Shown here: positions 1 through 7,363 of the stretch, piece after piece
How positions within the stretch are numbered: the first letter of the stretch is position 1
Layout of the letters: each line of letters opens with the position of its first letter
Source of the DNA: Salmonirosea sp038204185
GTDB lineage: Bacteria > Bacteroidota > Bacteroidia > Cytophagales > Spirosomataceae
DNA: 13,001 nucleotides
NCBI GenBank assembly: GCA_038204185.1
Contig: JBBRDE010000158.1
Coordinates: 1 to 13,001, forward strand
Reading direction: 5' to 3'
Made by a program: the position numbers and the translations under genes
Notes under the pieces: model-generated
What the model was told of the DNA's origin: nothing
Database searches by the model: none
The model's input: only the letters and a program-made list of their open reading frames with translations

Positions 1-1
1 G

Positions 2-1240
2 CTGACGCTGGATATGTGGGGGCTGGTGTTTGTGAAAGACGATCTGGGTGCAAATTCCAAAATCCTGCGCGGGTCGGAAGCGGTCGAATTTATCAAGAGC
101 GAACTGCTGGCCGTCGAGCCGGATGTACAGGCCAATGTCGGTCCGGGGCGCATTTCCAAAGGGGCGGTTTGGGGACTACTGGCGAGGCTATACCTTAATG
201 CCGCCGTATACCGCGATCCCTATGGTACCCCCACCTTTAAGCCCGAAGATATGGACAAAGTGACGGAATACTCTGACAAGATCATCTCATCGGGACAGTA
301 CGCTTTGGCCAAAGAGTACTTCTCCATTTTCGATTCCGACAACCACACCAACAAAGAACTTATTTTTGCCGTGGATCAGCGCGCCGACCTGAACGGTCAT
401 AATCGCATGGCCTACTTCTCACTCTCGGGCGACCAGTTTCCGCTGCCCGCCTACCCCGCCGCCAACGGCACCGACGGGGCTGGTATTACGTCTGATTTTT
501 ACCAGACCTGGGCCAAAGCCTACGGTTCTCAAGACCCCAGGGTTGATCCCCGTTTCTACAAGCAGAATATTTCCATTTACACCAATCCGGGTGATTCCTG
601 TGTAGCGGCCGCAGATTTCAATGTGGATCGCGGCATCCTGCGTGGGCAACAATACGGCCTGTTGCGCGTCAATGGGGCTTTCTTAAAATGTCCCGACGGA
701 AAGATGAAGGTAGGGAAGCTTTTTTCCGCTTCCCGGAATAAGCCCACTCTGGCCGTAAATTTTACCGAAAAAATAGACTTTACCATAGAAGGCAGCAATT
801 ATAGTTCGGGCTATCGCGTGGAGAAATATGAATTCAGCAAGAAGTCGACGAGCGGACGTAACTTCGGTGAGGCCGACCTCATTATCGTGCGCTTGGCGGA
901 TGCCTACCTCATGCGGGCCGAAGCCAAACTGCGCAAAGGTGGTGATGCCGCTGCAGCGCTGGCCGACGTGAACACCGTCCGCGCCGCCCGCACGGCCCGA
1001 GGTACCCCTCCCCCAGCCCTGACGACCATGAATCTGGACCTGCTCTACCGCGAGCGGGGTTTTGAGTTTTATTGGGAAATGCTCCGCCGCAGCGATATGA
1101 TTCGCTTTGGCAAGTACGAAGACACCTGGACTGAAAAAACCAACAAAGATCCGAAGAAGCGTATTTTCCCGATTCCCCAAACGGCCATTGACGGTGCCTC
1201 CAACCTACCGGGGTACCTTAAGCAGAACGAGAGTTATTGA
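2..1240 (+). CDS. SusD/RagB-family outer-membrane lipoprotein, 5' truncated by window edge
   Basis: This is the C-terminal part of a SusD-like glycan/nutrient-binding lipoprotein. The reading frame is open to the first bases of the window (Leu-Thr-Leu-Asp precede the first internal Met at 14), so the true start and the lipoprotein signal lie outside; about 412 residues of a usual 480-600 are present. Family hallmarks are the helical segment with WGLLARLYLNAA (a TPR-like helix), the late LADAYLMRAEA helix, and the C-terminal ERGFEFYWEMLRRSDMIRFG stretch followed by IFPIPQTAI and a terminal NLPGYLKQNESY. SusD proteins sit on the cell surface as lids over a SusC barrel; the cognate susC is expected just upstream, outside the window. 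It differs from the second SusD (7405-8946), so it belongs to a separate uptake locus. The substrate cannot be told. A strong hairpin follows, so it is probably the last gene of its operon. Confidence 0.93.
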   Translation: MTLDMWGLVFVKDDLGANSKILRGSEAVEFIKSELLAVEPDVQANVGPGRISKGAVWGLLARLYLNAAVYRDPYGTPTFKPEDMDKVTEYSDKIISSGQYALAKEYFSIFDSDNHTNKELIFAVDQRADLNGHNRMAYFSLSGDQFPLPAYPAANGTDGAGITSDFYQTWAKAYGSQDPRVDPRFYKQNISIYTNPGDSCVAAADFNVDRGILRGQQYGLLRVNGAFLKCPDGKMKVGKLFSASRNKPTLAVNFTEKIDFTIEGSNYSSGYRVEKYEFSKKSTSGRNFGEADLIIVRLADAYLMRAEAKLRKGGDAAAALADVNTVRAARTARGTPPPALTTMNLDLLYRERGFEFYWEMLRRSDMIRFGKYEDTWTEKTNKDPKKRIFPIPQTAIDGASNLPGYLKQNESY

Positions 1241-1252
1241 TTTAGTGGATAG

Positions 1253-1288
1253 TTGACAGTGCTTTTTAACTGTTATATTTTACTTTTG
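1253..1288 (+). promoter_or_regulatory. Possible promoter upstream of the 19-bp hairpin
   Basis: TACTTTTG at 1281-1288 matches the Bacteroidota -7 consensus TAnnTTTG exactly, and TTGACA lies at 1253-1258. The spacing to the TTG is about four bases longer than the usual Bacteroidota layout. Transcription from here would start almost at the base of the hairpin at 1298-1348. AT-rich DNA yields such matches by chance, so this is weak. Confidence 0.25.
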
Positions 1289-1297
1289 AAGCATCGC

Positions 1298-1355
1298 CAG
1301 GCGTCGTGATTCTTTGTTTTAACCACAAACAAAGAATCACGACGCTTGTTTTTGT
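1298..1355 (+). terminator. Rho-independent terminator after the first susD
   Basis: A perfect 19-bp inverted repeat (1301-1319 with 1327-1345) flanks a 7-base loop, and the base extends three more pairs through a G-T wobble. The right arm is followed by a T-rich tail (TTGTTTTTG). It should end transcription of the susD gene and insulate menB. The stem is unusually long and perfect for a plain terminator. Confidence 0.8.
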
Positions 1356-1409
1356 TAAAATCCTGAGATTTTTCGGTTATTTGGGATGATCATCCTGTCT
1401 CCCAATAGC

Positions 1410-1424
1410 ACTTTCAATTAATAA
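1410..1424 (+). repeat. 15-base leader motif, copy 1 (also at 4109)
   Basis: ACTTTCAATTAATAA lies immediately before the menB start codon and recurs identically at 4109-4123 in the leader of the susC gene. The AT-rich make-up fits a Bacteroidota translation-initiation region without Shine-Dalgarno sequence. The identity may be chance or a shared promoter/leader element. Confidence 0.3.
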
Positions 1425-1425
1425 A

Positions 1426-2265
1426 ATGCAAGACCTAGCCTGGCAGACCGCCAAAGAATACGAAGATATTACTTATAAAAAGCTGAACGGCGTAGCCCGC
1501 ATCGCCTTCAACCGCCCCGATGTGCGCAACGCCTTCCGGCCCGGGACGGTGTTTGAGCTGCTGGACGCCTTCGATAACGCCCGCAACGACGGTACTATCG
1601 GCGTGGTGTTGCTTTCGGGCGAAGGCCCGGCTAAGGACGGGGTATATTCGTTTTGCTCGGGCGGCGATCAGCGCTTCCGCGACAAAGCCGGCTACAAGGG
1701 CAACGATGGCCTCGATCGCCTGAATATTCTGGAAGTGCAGCGGCAAATCCGTTTCATGACCAAGCCCGTCATCGCGGTGGTACCGGGCTGGGCGGTGGGC
1801 GGCGGGCACAGCCTGCACGTGGTCTGCGACCTGACGCTGGCCAGTATGGAACACGCTATTTTCAAGCAAACCGATGCCAACGTGGCCAGTTATGACGCGG
1901 GCTACGGCTCAGCTTACCTGGCCCGCCAAATCGGGCAGAAGCGCGCACGGGAGATTTTCTTTCTGGGGAGAAGCTACTCGGCGCAGGAAGCGTTCGACAT
2001 GGGTATGGTCAACGCCGTGGTACCCCATGACGAGCTGGAAGCTACCGCCTACCAGTGGGCGCAGGAGATTCTGGAGAAAAGCCCGATGGCGATCCGAATG
2101 CTAAAATTCGCCTTCAATCTGGTGGACGACGGCATGGTAGGCCAGCAGATTTTCGCGGGCGAAGCGACCCGCCTGGGCTACATGACCGACGAAGCGCGGG
2201 AAGGACGTGACGCGTTCCTGGAAAAAAGAAAACCGGATTTCGATCAGTTTCCAAAGCATTCTTAA
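1426..2265 (+). CDS. menB: 1,4-dihydroxy-2-naphthoyl-CoA synthase (MenB)
   Basis: A crotonase-fold enzyme that closes the second ring of the menaquinone precursor: o-succinylbenzoyl-CoA to 1,4-dihydroxy-2-naphthoyl-CoA, in the cytoplasm. At 279 residues it is normal for the family. Visible hallmarks are FRPGTVFE (37-44), the oxyanion-hole segment CSGGDQ (77-82), GWAVGGGHSLH (121-131), the active-site segment QTDANVASYDAGYG (148-161) with Ser155 and Asp157 matching E. coli Ser161 and Asp163, and the C-terminal LGYMTDEAREGRDAFLEKRKPDF. Asp150 stands where E. coli MenB has the bicarbonate-binding Gly156, as in the mycobacterial type, so the enzyme should not need bicarbonate. No other men genes are adjacent. 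The ATG at 1426 gives the expected N terminus; no Shine-Dalgarno sequence is visible, as usual in Bacteroidota. A strong palindrome follows the stop. Confidence 0.95.
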   Translation: MQDLAWQTAKEYEDITYKKLNGVARIAFNRPDVRNAFRPGTVFELLDAFDNARNDGTIGVVLLSGEGPAKDGVYSFCSGGDQRFRDKAGYKGNDGLDRLNILEVQRQIRFMTKPVIAVVPGWAVGGGHSLHVVCDLTLASMEHAIFKQTDANVASYDAGYGSAYLARQIGQKRAREIFFLGRSYSAQEAFDMGMVNAVVPHDELEATAYQWAQEILEKSPMAIRMLKFAFNLVDDGMVGQQIFAGEATRLGYMTDEAREGRDAFLEKRKPDFDQFPKHS

Positions 2266-2268
2266 GGT

Positions 2269-2301
2269 ACCCGTTCCACGGTTTAAAACCGTGGAACGGG
2301 T
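2269..2301. terminator. Strong palindrome between convergent menB and deoC
   Basis: A perfect 16-bp inverted repeat (2269-2284 with 2286-2301) around a single central base begins four bases after the menB stop. It can fold on either strand, with the central TTTAAAA opening as the loop. There is no clean T-tract on either side, so it may work as a bidirectional terminator or as a 3'-end stabiliser rather than a textbook intrinsic terminator. Confidence 0.6.
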
Positions 2302-2305
2302 TGGG

Positions 2306-2326
2306 TAATAAAAACGCTGTCAGCGT
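2306..2326 (-). terminator. Small intrinsic terminator for deoC
   Basis: Read on the minus strand, a short hairpin (ACGC-TGACA-GCGT, 2314-2326) seven bases after the deoC stop is followed by TTTTTATT. The stem is short (four GC-rich pairs), but the T-run is in the right place. The larger palindrome at 2269-2301 lies directly beyond it as a likely back-up. Confidence 0.45.
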
Positions 2327-2333
2327 GAATTTA

Positions 2334-3092
2334 TCAGTAACCCGGCGTGTCGTTTATGGACGATGTACCTTCGGTAAAATCATTCGTGTAGCGCCTTTTC
2401 GCCTCCTCGATCATGGCTACGGTAGCTGTGGCCCCTACCCGTGATACGCCCCACTCGCGTACTTTTAACAAATCGTCCAAGGTACGTACTCCACCAGCAG
2501 CTTTTACCTGTACACCTGGCGCGCTGTGGTGGCACATCAATTTAAGGTCGTGTTCAGTGGCGCCGAGGTACCCGTAGCGGTCATCCTCGCCCTTGACAAA
2601 ACCGTAGCCCGTAGAGGTTTTGACAAAATCGACGCCCAACTCGCTACATATTTCGCAAAGGCGAATTTTGTGAGAGTCATCCGGTAGGTAGTCATTTTCA
2701 AAAATCACCTTTACAATAGCCCCGCCGGCGTGCGTAGCTTCGGTTACGGCTTTTATCTCGTCACGCACATAGTTCCAGTCTTTCTGTAACACCTTCCCAA
2801 CATTGACAACCATGTCGATTTCAGTTGCGCCGTCGCGGCAAGCCTGGATGGTTTCGGCTACCTTGATGCTTATAGAACTATTGCCGTGGGGAAAACCAAT
2901 GACGGTACCTACTAATACATCAGAATCGCGTAGCCATTCCACAGCCTGATTCACAGCATAGGGCTTAATGCATACTGAAGCCACGTTATACTGCCGGGCA
3001 ATGTCACAGCCTTTCCGGAGATCGGCATCCGTCATGGTAGGGTGCAACAACGAGTGATCAATCATTTTGGCAAGTTCATGTACGATATTCAT
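2334..3092 (-). CDS. deoC: Deoxyribose-phosphate aldolase (DeoC)
   Basis: A class I aldolase that splits 2-deoxy-D-ribose 5-phosphate into glyceraldehyde 3-phosphate and acetaldehyde, the last step of deoxynucleoside catabolism, in the cytoplasm. The 252-residue protein has the TIM-barrel signatures: IDHSLLHPTMTDAD (11-24), EIDMVVNVG (91-99) with Asp93, the Schiff-base lysine Lys158 in DFVKTSTGYG, and the second active-site lysine Lys197 in VKAAGGVRT. These match E. coli Asp102, Lys167 and Lys201. The last residue is Tyr252 at the end of a flexible tail, as in E. coli DeoC, where the C-terminal Tyr259 reaches the active site. The ATG at 3092 is well placed. It lies downstream of, and on the same strand as, the GntR-type regulator (106-base gap containing repeats), so the regulator may control it. 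No deoxyribokinase or phosphorylase genes are visible nearby. Confidence 0.95.
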   Translation of the reverse strand: MNIVHELAKMIDHSLLHPTMTDADLRKGCDIARQYNVASVCIKPYAVNQAVEWLRDSDVLVGTVIGFPHGNSSISIKVAETIQACRDGATEIDMVVNVGKVLQKDWNYVRDEIKAVTEATHAGGAIVKVIFENDYLPDDSHKIRLCEICSELGVDFVKTSTGYGFVKGEDDRYGYLGATEHDLKLMCHHSAPGVQVKAAGGVRTLDDLLKVREWGVSRVGATATVAMIEEAKRRYTNDFTEGTSSINDTPGY

Positions 3093-3105
3093 GGTTTTTG
3101 AAAAA

Positions 3106-3191
3106 GGTTAAAGGATGACGGTCAATGGTTAAAAGAGTTTGGCGGAGCAGCAGAGGAATGAACCGTTTTACCCTTTGCCGTTAACCATTGA
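3106..3191. promoter_or_regulatory. Repeat-rich gap upstream of deoC (possible operator or leader hairpin)
   Basis: The gap between the regulator and deoC carries an 11-bp perfect inverted repeat, TCAATGGTTAA at 3122-3132 and TTAACCATTGA at 3181-3191. A third GGTTAAA at 3106-3112 lies exactly 21 bases (two helical turns) from the copy at 3127-3133, in the same direction. This looks like a multi-site operator or, in RNA, a long-range stem over the deoC leader. The protein that would bind is not known; the adjacent GntR-type regulator is one candidate, although the motif does not match the HutC consensus. Confidence 0.4.
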
Positions 3192-3198
3192 TCTAATT

Positions 3199-3906
3199 TC
3201 ACTGATAATTACTGATCGTGTATTTCTCCGTGTTACAGTAGATAAGGCTGTACACAAAATAATCTGGGATACTCGTATGGTAGCGGCGGTAAATCTGAAC
3301 CAGCGGCGTCAGGGGTTTTATGTTAAAATGTTGTGCAATGCGCTCATCAGCGCCAATGGCTCTAATATCTTGTTCAAAACTGACAATGTCAATTTGGTAG
3401 CGCACACTTAACGTCTTAAAGAGTGAACCATCCAGCAGGTCTTGCTGACAGAACCCTCGAATATTTACATTAGGCAGGTAGCTATATTCCATCATGACGG
3501 GATCCTGATCAACAAAACGTACCCGTTCGAACGTGACACAGCCCGCCACTTCTTCTTCATTTGTCAGTTTATAAAAGAACCGCTCGGGCCAAGTTACCGC
3601 CTCGGGTAGGCGCAACATCATGGTTTTAGCCTGGTATTCGGTACCAACTACTTCCGAGAAACCTTTAAAAGAAAGTAGGCCCAACGACTTGCGGGTAGCG
3701 CTGACGATACTCCCCTTGCCTTTCACTTTCCTGATGTAGCCTTCGTTGGCGAGTTCCATTAAGGCCCGGCGCACCGTCATGCGGGCGATTTTATGGCTGG
3801 CACTCAGGTCATTTTCCGAAGGCAGCAGGTCGCCCTCTTTAAAACGACCCACCTGGATCTGGCTTTTAAGCAGAGCGTACAACTTTTGGTAATGAGCGGT
3901 TTCCAT
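3199..3906 (-). CDS. GntR-family transcriptional regulator, HutC/UTRA type
   Basis: A one-component DNA-binding repressor that responds to a small ligand. From the ATG at 3906 it is 235 residues: an N-terminal winged helix-turn-helix (about 6-70, with YQKLYALLKSQI, the GDLLPSENDLSASHKIARMTVRRALMELANEGYI core and KGKGSIV wing), then a UTRA ligand-binding domain (about 88-230, with VTFERVRFVDQDPVMMEYSYLP). I chose ATG 3906 over an in-frame TTG at 3936, because GntR proteins typically begin a few residues before the YxxLY helix. The gene is divergent from susC-susD and upstream of deoC on the same strand, so it may repress either or both. HutC-type ligands are often sugar phosphates, amino sugars or histidine intermediates; the ligand here is unknown. 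A GTNTANAC operator match lies 46 bases upstream of the start. Confidence 0.93.
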   Translation of the reverse strand: METAHYQKLYALLKSQIQVGRFKEGDLLPSENDLSASHKIARMTVRRALMELANEGYIRKVKGKGSIVSATRKSLGLLSFKGFSEVVGTEYQAKTMMLRLPEAVTWPERFFYKLTNEEEVAGCVTFERVRFVDQDPVMMEYSYLPNVNIRGFCQQDLLDGSLFKTLSVRYQIDIVSFEQDIRAIGADERIAQHFNIKPLTPLVQIYRRYHTSIPDYFVYSLIYCNTEKYTISNYQ

Positions 3907-3952
3907 GACAGGGTGTGTTTGGATTTTGTTTTGCAAGATATAGTTGATCCCT

Positions 3953-3960
3953 GTGTATAC
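3953..3960. promoter_or_regulatory. Candidate HutC-type GntR operator
   Basis: GTGTATAC matches the HutC-subfamily operator core GT-N-TA-N-AC exactly, and overlaps the 8-bp palindrome TGTATACA (3954-3961). It lies in the 281-base gap between the divergent regulator and susC, close to the regulator start, where autoregulation would be expected. It is a single short match, so chance cannot be excluded. Confidence 0.4.
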
Positions 3961-4012
3961 AAGATTTGCATCTAAAAAACCTCGAATTGCCCGGCTGAAC
4001 TTATGTTATTTT

Positions 4013-4041
4013 AGAGCCATAATTAAAGTTAAACTGGCTCT
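4013..4041. promoter_or_regulatory. Inverted repeat in the regulator-susC intergenic region
   Basis: AGAGCCA (4013-4019) and TGGCTCT (4035-4041) form a 7-bp inverted repeat, the only GC-rich island in a very AT-rich stretch of about 170 bases before susC. The centre-to-centre distance is 22 bases, about two helical turns, which fits a dimer-of-dimers operator. It could equally be a weak hairpin. No confident -33/-7 promoter was found for susC. Confidence 0.3.
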
Positions 4042-4108
4042 TAATCAATAATTTATATTTTAAAAAATTTTAATTGTGATAAAGACAAGTACGGGTTTTA
4101 CAAACTAT

Positions 4109-4123
4109 ACTTTCAATTAATAA
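4109..4123 (+). repeat. 15-base leader motif, copy 2 (also at 1410)
   Basis: ACTTTCAATTAATAA here, 64 bases before the susC start, is identical to the sequence directly before the menB start. It could be part of a shared promoter downstream region; alone it proves little. Confidence 0.3.
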
Positions 4124-4187
4124 TTCTTCTTAAATTGCAGTAAACTATTCCTATTTTTCAATTTAATCCCAATGTAAACCAATCCCT

Positions 4188-7100
4188 ATGATGAAAACAC
4201 CTACCCTCCTCCGGCACGCGCTGCTCATGCTGCTCATGCTGACCAGCCTGGTTACGTATAGCCAGGACCGAAATGTTAGCGGTACCATCACCGACGACTC
4301 AGACGCCCCCTTGCCGGGTGTAAGCGTAGTGGCCAAAGGCACCAAACTCGGTACCACTACCAACGCTCAGGGCGAGTACTCGCTCAACGTACCCAATAGT
4401 TCCAATGCCCTGGTTTTTAGCTATATTGGCTACAAAACCATTGAACTAGCCATCAACAATCAGTCCAGTATCAGCCTGAAGCTGGAAGCAACCGAAGAGG
4501 CGTTAGGCGAATTGGTGGTGGTAGGCTACGGTACGCAGAAGAAGTCGTCCCTGACGGGAGCGGTGTCTTCCGTTACGCCCAAAGATCTGAAAGCTCTGCC
4601 CGTGGTGAGCGTGACGCAGGCCTTACAGGGGCGGGTACCGGGAGTATCCGTTACCAACAACAGCGGCCCCGGCACCGAACCCGTCGTACGTATCCGGGGG
4701 GTAGGTTCGATCAGCCTGAACCCCAACCCCTTGTACGTGATCGACGGGGTACCCGCGGGTGGCCTCAACAACATCGACCCCAAGGATATCGAGTCGCTGG
4801 AAGTATTGAAAGACGCCAGCGCGGCCGCCATTTATGGTTCACGCGCGGCCAATGGCGTCATCCTCATCACGACCAAGAAAGGTACCCCCGGCAAACTGAG
4901 TATCAACGTGGACTCGTACGTAGGTACCCAATCGGCCTGGCGGACGCTGGATTTGCTGAATCGCGATCAGTACATTCAGTACGGCACCGCCCTACTGACG
5001 GCCTCTGGACAGCCCGTTCCGGGTCGCTTTGGCGCCTTGAATACACCCGTGTACGATGGTGCCCCTACAACCTTTGCCCAAACGGACACTGACTGGCAGA
5101 AAACCATGTTTCGCAACGCTCCCATTACCGACAACCAGTTGTCAGTGTCGGGCGGGAGCGCTACGTCGAGATTTTATACCTCGGTGGGGTACTTCGACCA
5201 GAAGGGCATCCTGCCCTACACCAATTACAATCGGTACAGCTTTCGCATCAACTCTGACCATAAGGTGAAGAAATTCCTGACCATCGGACAGACCCTCATG
5301 GCTGCAACCGATAGCCGGACAGCCGAGCAGGATGGCGGCGGGCGCAGCCTGGTGATGAACATCATGCGGATGATTCCCTACTGGCCCGATCGCGACCCAA
5401 CCAAAATCGGGGGCTTCAGTACCACCGCCCAGGGTTTGGATGCTACAGACCCTGAAAATCCCCTGCGGGTAGCCGAGCAAATACAGCGGAACCGGGTCAC
5501 TAATGCTTTCAAATTGATCGGAACCATCTTTGCCGAAGTACGCTTTACAGACTGGCTGAGGTACAAGTTTACAGCCGGAACCGACTTTGCCACTTCTCGC
5601 TTCAATGGCTTCTCTCCCATTTACAACGATGGCAACCGCAGCCTGACCATTGCCACGGTGGAAGAAAACCGTAATCAGAACTTCTCGACGGTATTTACCA
5701 ATGCCCTCACTTTTGAAAAAACGTTTGGCAAGCATTATGTCAATGTCTTGGGTGTGGCCGAACAGCAGAACTCAAGGTACTTCGGCATCAGCGCTTCGGG
5801 TCAGCGGCCCGACAACAATATCCAGGTGATTCAGGGTGTATCTAACCCCAACGGTTCTTCTTCACGCTCCGAAAATAAGCTGATCTCGTACGTAGGTCGT
5901 CTGAATTATGAGTTTGCTGGCAAGTACCTGCTGGGTGCTTCCGTTCGTCGCGACGGCTCTTCTAAGTTTGCACCCGGCCGTAAGTGGGGTACCTTCCCCG
6001 CTGTATCGGCAGGCTGGCGGATCAGTGAGGAGAATTTCATGAAGTCGGTCAGCGCGGTTTCTGAATTGAAGCTGCGGGGCAGTATTGGCCAAACGGGCTA
6101 CAACTCCATTGGCGATTACGAATGGCAGCCGCTCGTGCTGGCCAATAACACCATCTATCCGTTTGGCAACAACAGGCAGTTGGGCTCTTATTTCAATAAA
6201 CTAGGTAACAGCGATCTGAGCTGGGAGGTCACTACCATGACCAACGTAGGTCTAGACCTTTCCCTGTTCAATAACAAGATCAATCTATCTTCCGAGTATT
6301 ACGTGCGCCAAACCGACGGACTGCTCCTTAGTGTACCCCTATCGACTTCGATCGGCTACTCACAGAGTCCTCTGGCGAACGTTGGTAGCATGAAGAACCA
6401 GGGCTTTGAACTGACCGCAGGCTATGCGCACAGTGGCCGTGACTTCAACTGGAACCTGACGGGAACGTTCGATGTAACGCGCAACAAGGTACTGAGCCTG
6501 GCTACGCCTTCGGCCACGATTTACTCGGGTCAAAATGGCGATTTTGGGGGCTTTGACATCACGCGCACCGAAGCGGGGCACCCTATTCAATCGTTCTACG
6601 GCTGGGTAGTGGATGGTATCTTCCAGAGTGACGAAGAAGTAAAGGCAGCCAACGCGCTGGCCGGACCGGGAGGCTACTATCAAAACGTGAAAACCACGGC
6701 AGGCGACATTCGTTTCCGGGACCTGAACGGAGATGGTAAAATCGATCCCAACGATCGCACTTACCTGGGTAGCTACATTCCCAAATTCTCCTACGGACTG
6801 AACTGGGGCGGAAACTACAAGAATTTCGACTTCACGCTCTATTTCCAGGGAGTGCAGGGCAACAAGGTGTACAATGGCACGAAGGTGATTGGCCAGGGTA
6901 TGCTGCGCCTCTTTAACGCTACCACCGATGTATTGGACGCCTGGACGCCCCAAAACAAAGATACCGACGTGCCCCGCGCGGTGAGTGGCGATCCTAACCA
7001 GAACTCCCGTACCTCCGACCGTTTCCTGGAAGATGGCTCCTACCTGCGCCTCAAGAACCTGAGCATCGGCTACACCATTCCGACGGCTGTTCTTACGAAG

Positions 7101-7289
7101 TTGACCAATAGCGTGGTCAGCAAAGTTCGTATCTATGTATCGAGCAGCAATTTGCTGACGTTTACCAAATACACCGGCTACGATCCCGAGGTATCGTCGA
7201 AGTACGGCAACTTGCTCACCAACGGAATCGACTACGGCCAGTACCCGCAGGCGAGGACATTAATGGTAGGCGTGAATCTTGGGTTTTAA
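4188..7289 (+). CDS. SusC/RagA-family TonB-dependent outer-membrane transporter
   Basis: A 22-stranded barrel that imports large nutrients across the outer membrane, powered by TonB and capped by the SusD partner encoded next. The protein has 1033 residues, typical for the family. In order: a signal peptide (about 1-25, cleavage near TYS-Q), a carboxypeptidase-regulatory-like beta-sandwich domain (about 28-102, GTITDDSDAPLPGVSVVAKGT), the TonB-box-like segment ELVVVGYGTQKK (108-119), a plug domain (about 120-232, with PLYVIDGVPAGG and LKDASAAAIYGSRAANGVILITTKKG), then the barrel ending in the usual TLMVGVNLGF. There is no STN domain between signal and plug, so direct signalling to an anti-sigma factor is not expected. 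Two adjacent ATG codons (4188, 4191) could both serve as start. The divergent GntR-type gene is the likely regulator. The substrate cannot be inferred from the sequence; no glycoside hydrolase or sulfatase is in the window. Confidence 0.95.
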   Translation: MMKTPTLLRHALLMLLMLTSLVTYSQDRNVSGTITDDSDAPLPGVSVVAKGTKLGTTTNAQGEYSLNVPNSSNALVFSYIGYKTIELAINNQSSISLKLEATEEALGELVVVGYGTQKKSSLTGAVSSVTPKDLKALPVVSVTQALQGRVPGVSVTNNSGPGTEPVVRIRGVGSISLNPNPLYVIDGVPAGGLNNIDPKDIESLEVLKDASAAAIYGSRAANGVILITTKKGTPGKLSINVDSYVGTQSAWRTLDLLNRDQYIQYGTALLTASGQPVPGRFGALNTPVYDGAPTTFAQTDTDWQKTMFRNAPITDNQLSVSGGSATSRFYTSVGYFDQKGILPYTNYNRYSFRINSDHKVKKFLTIGQTLMAATDSRTAEQDGGGRSLVMNIMRMIPYWPDRDPTKIGGFSTTAQGLDATDPENPLRVAEQIQRNRVTNAFKLIGTIFAEVRFTDWLRYKFTAGTDFATSRFNGFSPIYNDGNRSLTIATVEENRNQNFSTVFTNALTFEKTFGKHYVNVLGVAEQQNSRYFGISASGQRPDNNIQVIQGVSNPNGSSSRSENKLISYVGRLNYEFAGKYLLGASVRRDGSSKFAPGRKWGTFPAVSAGWRISEENFMKSVSAVSELKLRGSIGQTGYNSIGDYEWQPLVLANNTIYPFGNNRQLGSYFNKLGNSDLSWEVTTMTNVGLDLSLFNNKINLSSEYYVRQTDGLLLSVPLSTSIGYSQSPLANVGSMKNQGFELTAGYAHSGRDFNWNLTGTFDVTRNKVLSLATPSATIYSGQNGDFGGFDITRTEAGHPIQSFYGWVVDGIFQSDEEVKAANALAGPGGYYQNVKTTAGDIRFRDLNGDGKIDPNDRTYLGSYIPKFSYGLNWGGNYKNFDFTLYFQGVQGNKVYNGTKVIGQGMLRLFNATTDVLDAWTPQNKDTDVPRAVSGDPNQNSRTSDRFLEDGSYLRLKNLSIGYTIPTAVLTKLTNSVVSKVRIYVSSSNLLTFTKYTGYDPEVSSKYGNLLTNGIDYGQYPQARTLMVGVNLGF

Positions 7290-7310
7290 ATTAATTTTGA
7301 ATTTTAATTA

Positions 7311-7363
7311 AGTGATTGAGAGAATAAAAACCGAATTCGGTGTCCAGCATTCTCTCAATCACT
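7311..7363 (+). repeat. Long perfect hairpin with nested palindrome between susC and susD
   Basis: A 15-bp perfect inverted repeat (7311-7325 with 7349-7363) encloses a 23-base loop that itself holds the 10-bp palindrome CCGAATTCGG (7331-7340). The right arm continues into a second copy of CTCAATCA (7354-7361 and 7362-7369), so the left arm has a second 8-bp pairing register. There is no T-tract, so full termination is unlikely; the element may stabilise the susC message or set the susC/susD ratio. Confidence 0.6.

Noticed and set aside
683..1180. Minus-strand frame of 165 codons inside the first susD
   Set aside because: Shadow of the SusD coding frame; its translation resembles no known protein.
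3139..3411. Plus-strand frame of 90 codons across the deoC-gntR gap and the gntR 3' end
   Set aside because: Most of it is antisense to the UTRA domain, and it has no recognisable features.
3907..3936. Upstream TTG start for the GntR-type regulator
   Set aside because: It would add ten residues with no family support; the ATG at 3906 places the first helix as in other GntR proteins.
5142..5735. Minus-strand frame of 197 codons inside susC (and a similar one at 6360-6953)
   Set aside because: Antisense to conserved SusC barrel sequence, with no domain, leader or terminator of its own.
7292..7299. TAATTTTG, a TAnnTTTG-type -7 box just after susC
   Set aside because: No matching -33 element at the right distance, and the stretch is AT-rich; a separate susD promoter is not supported.
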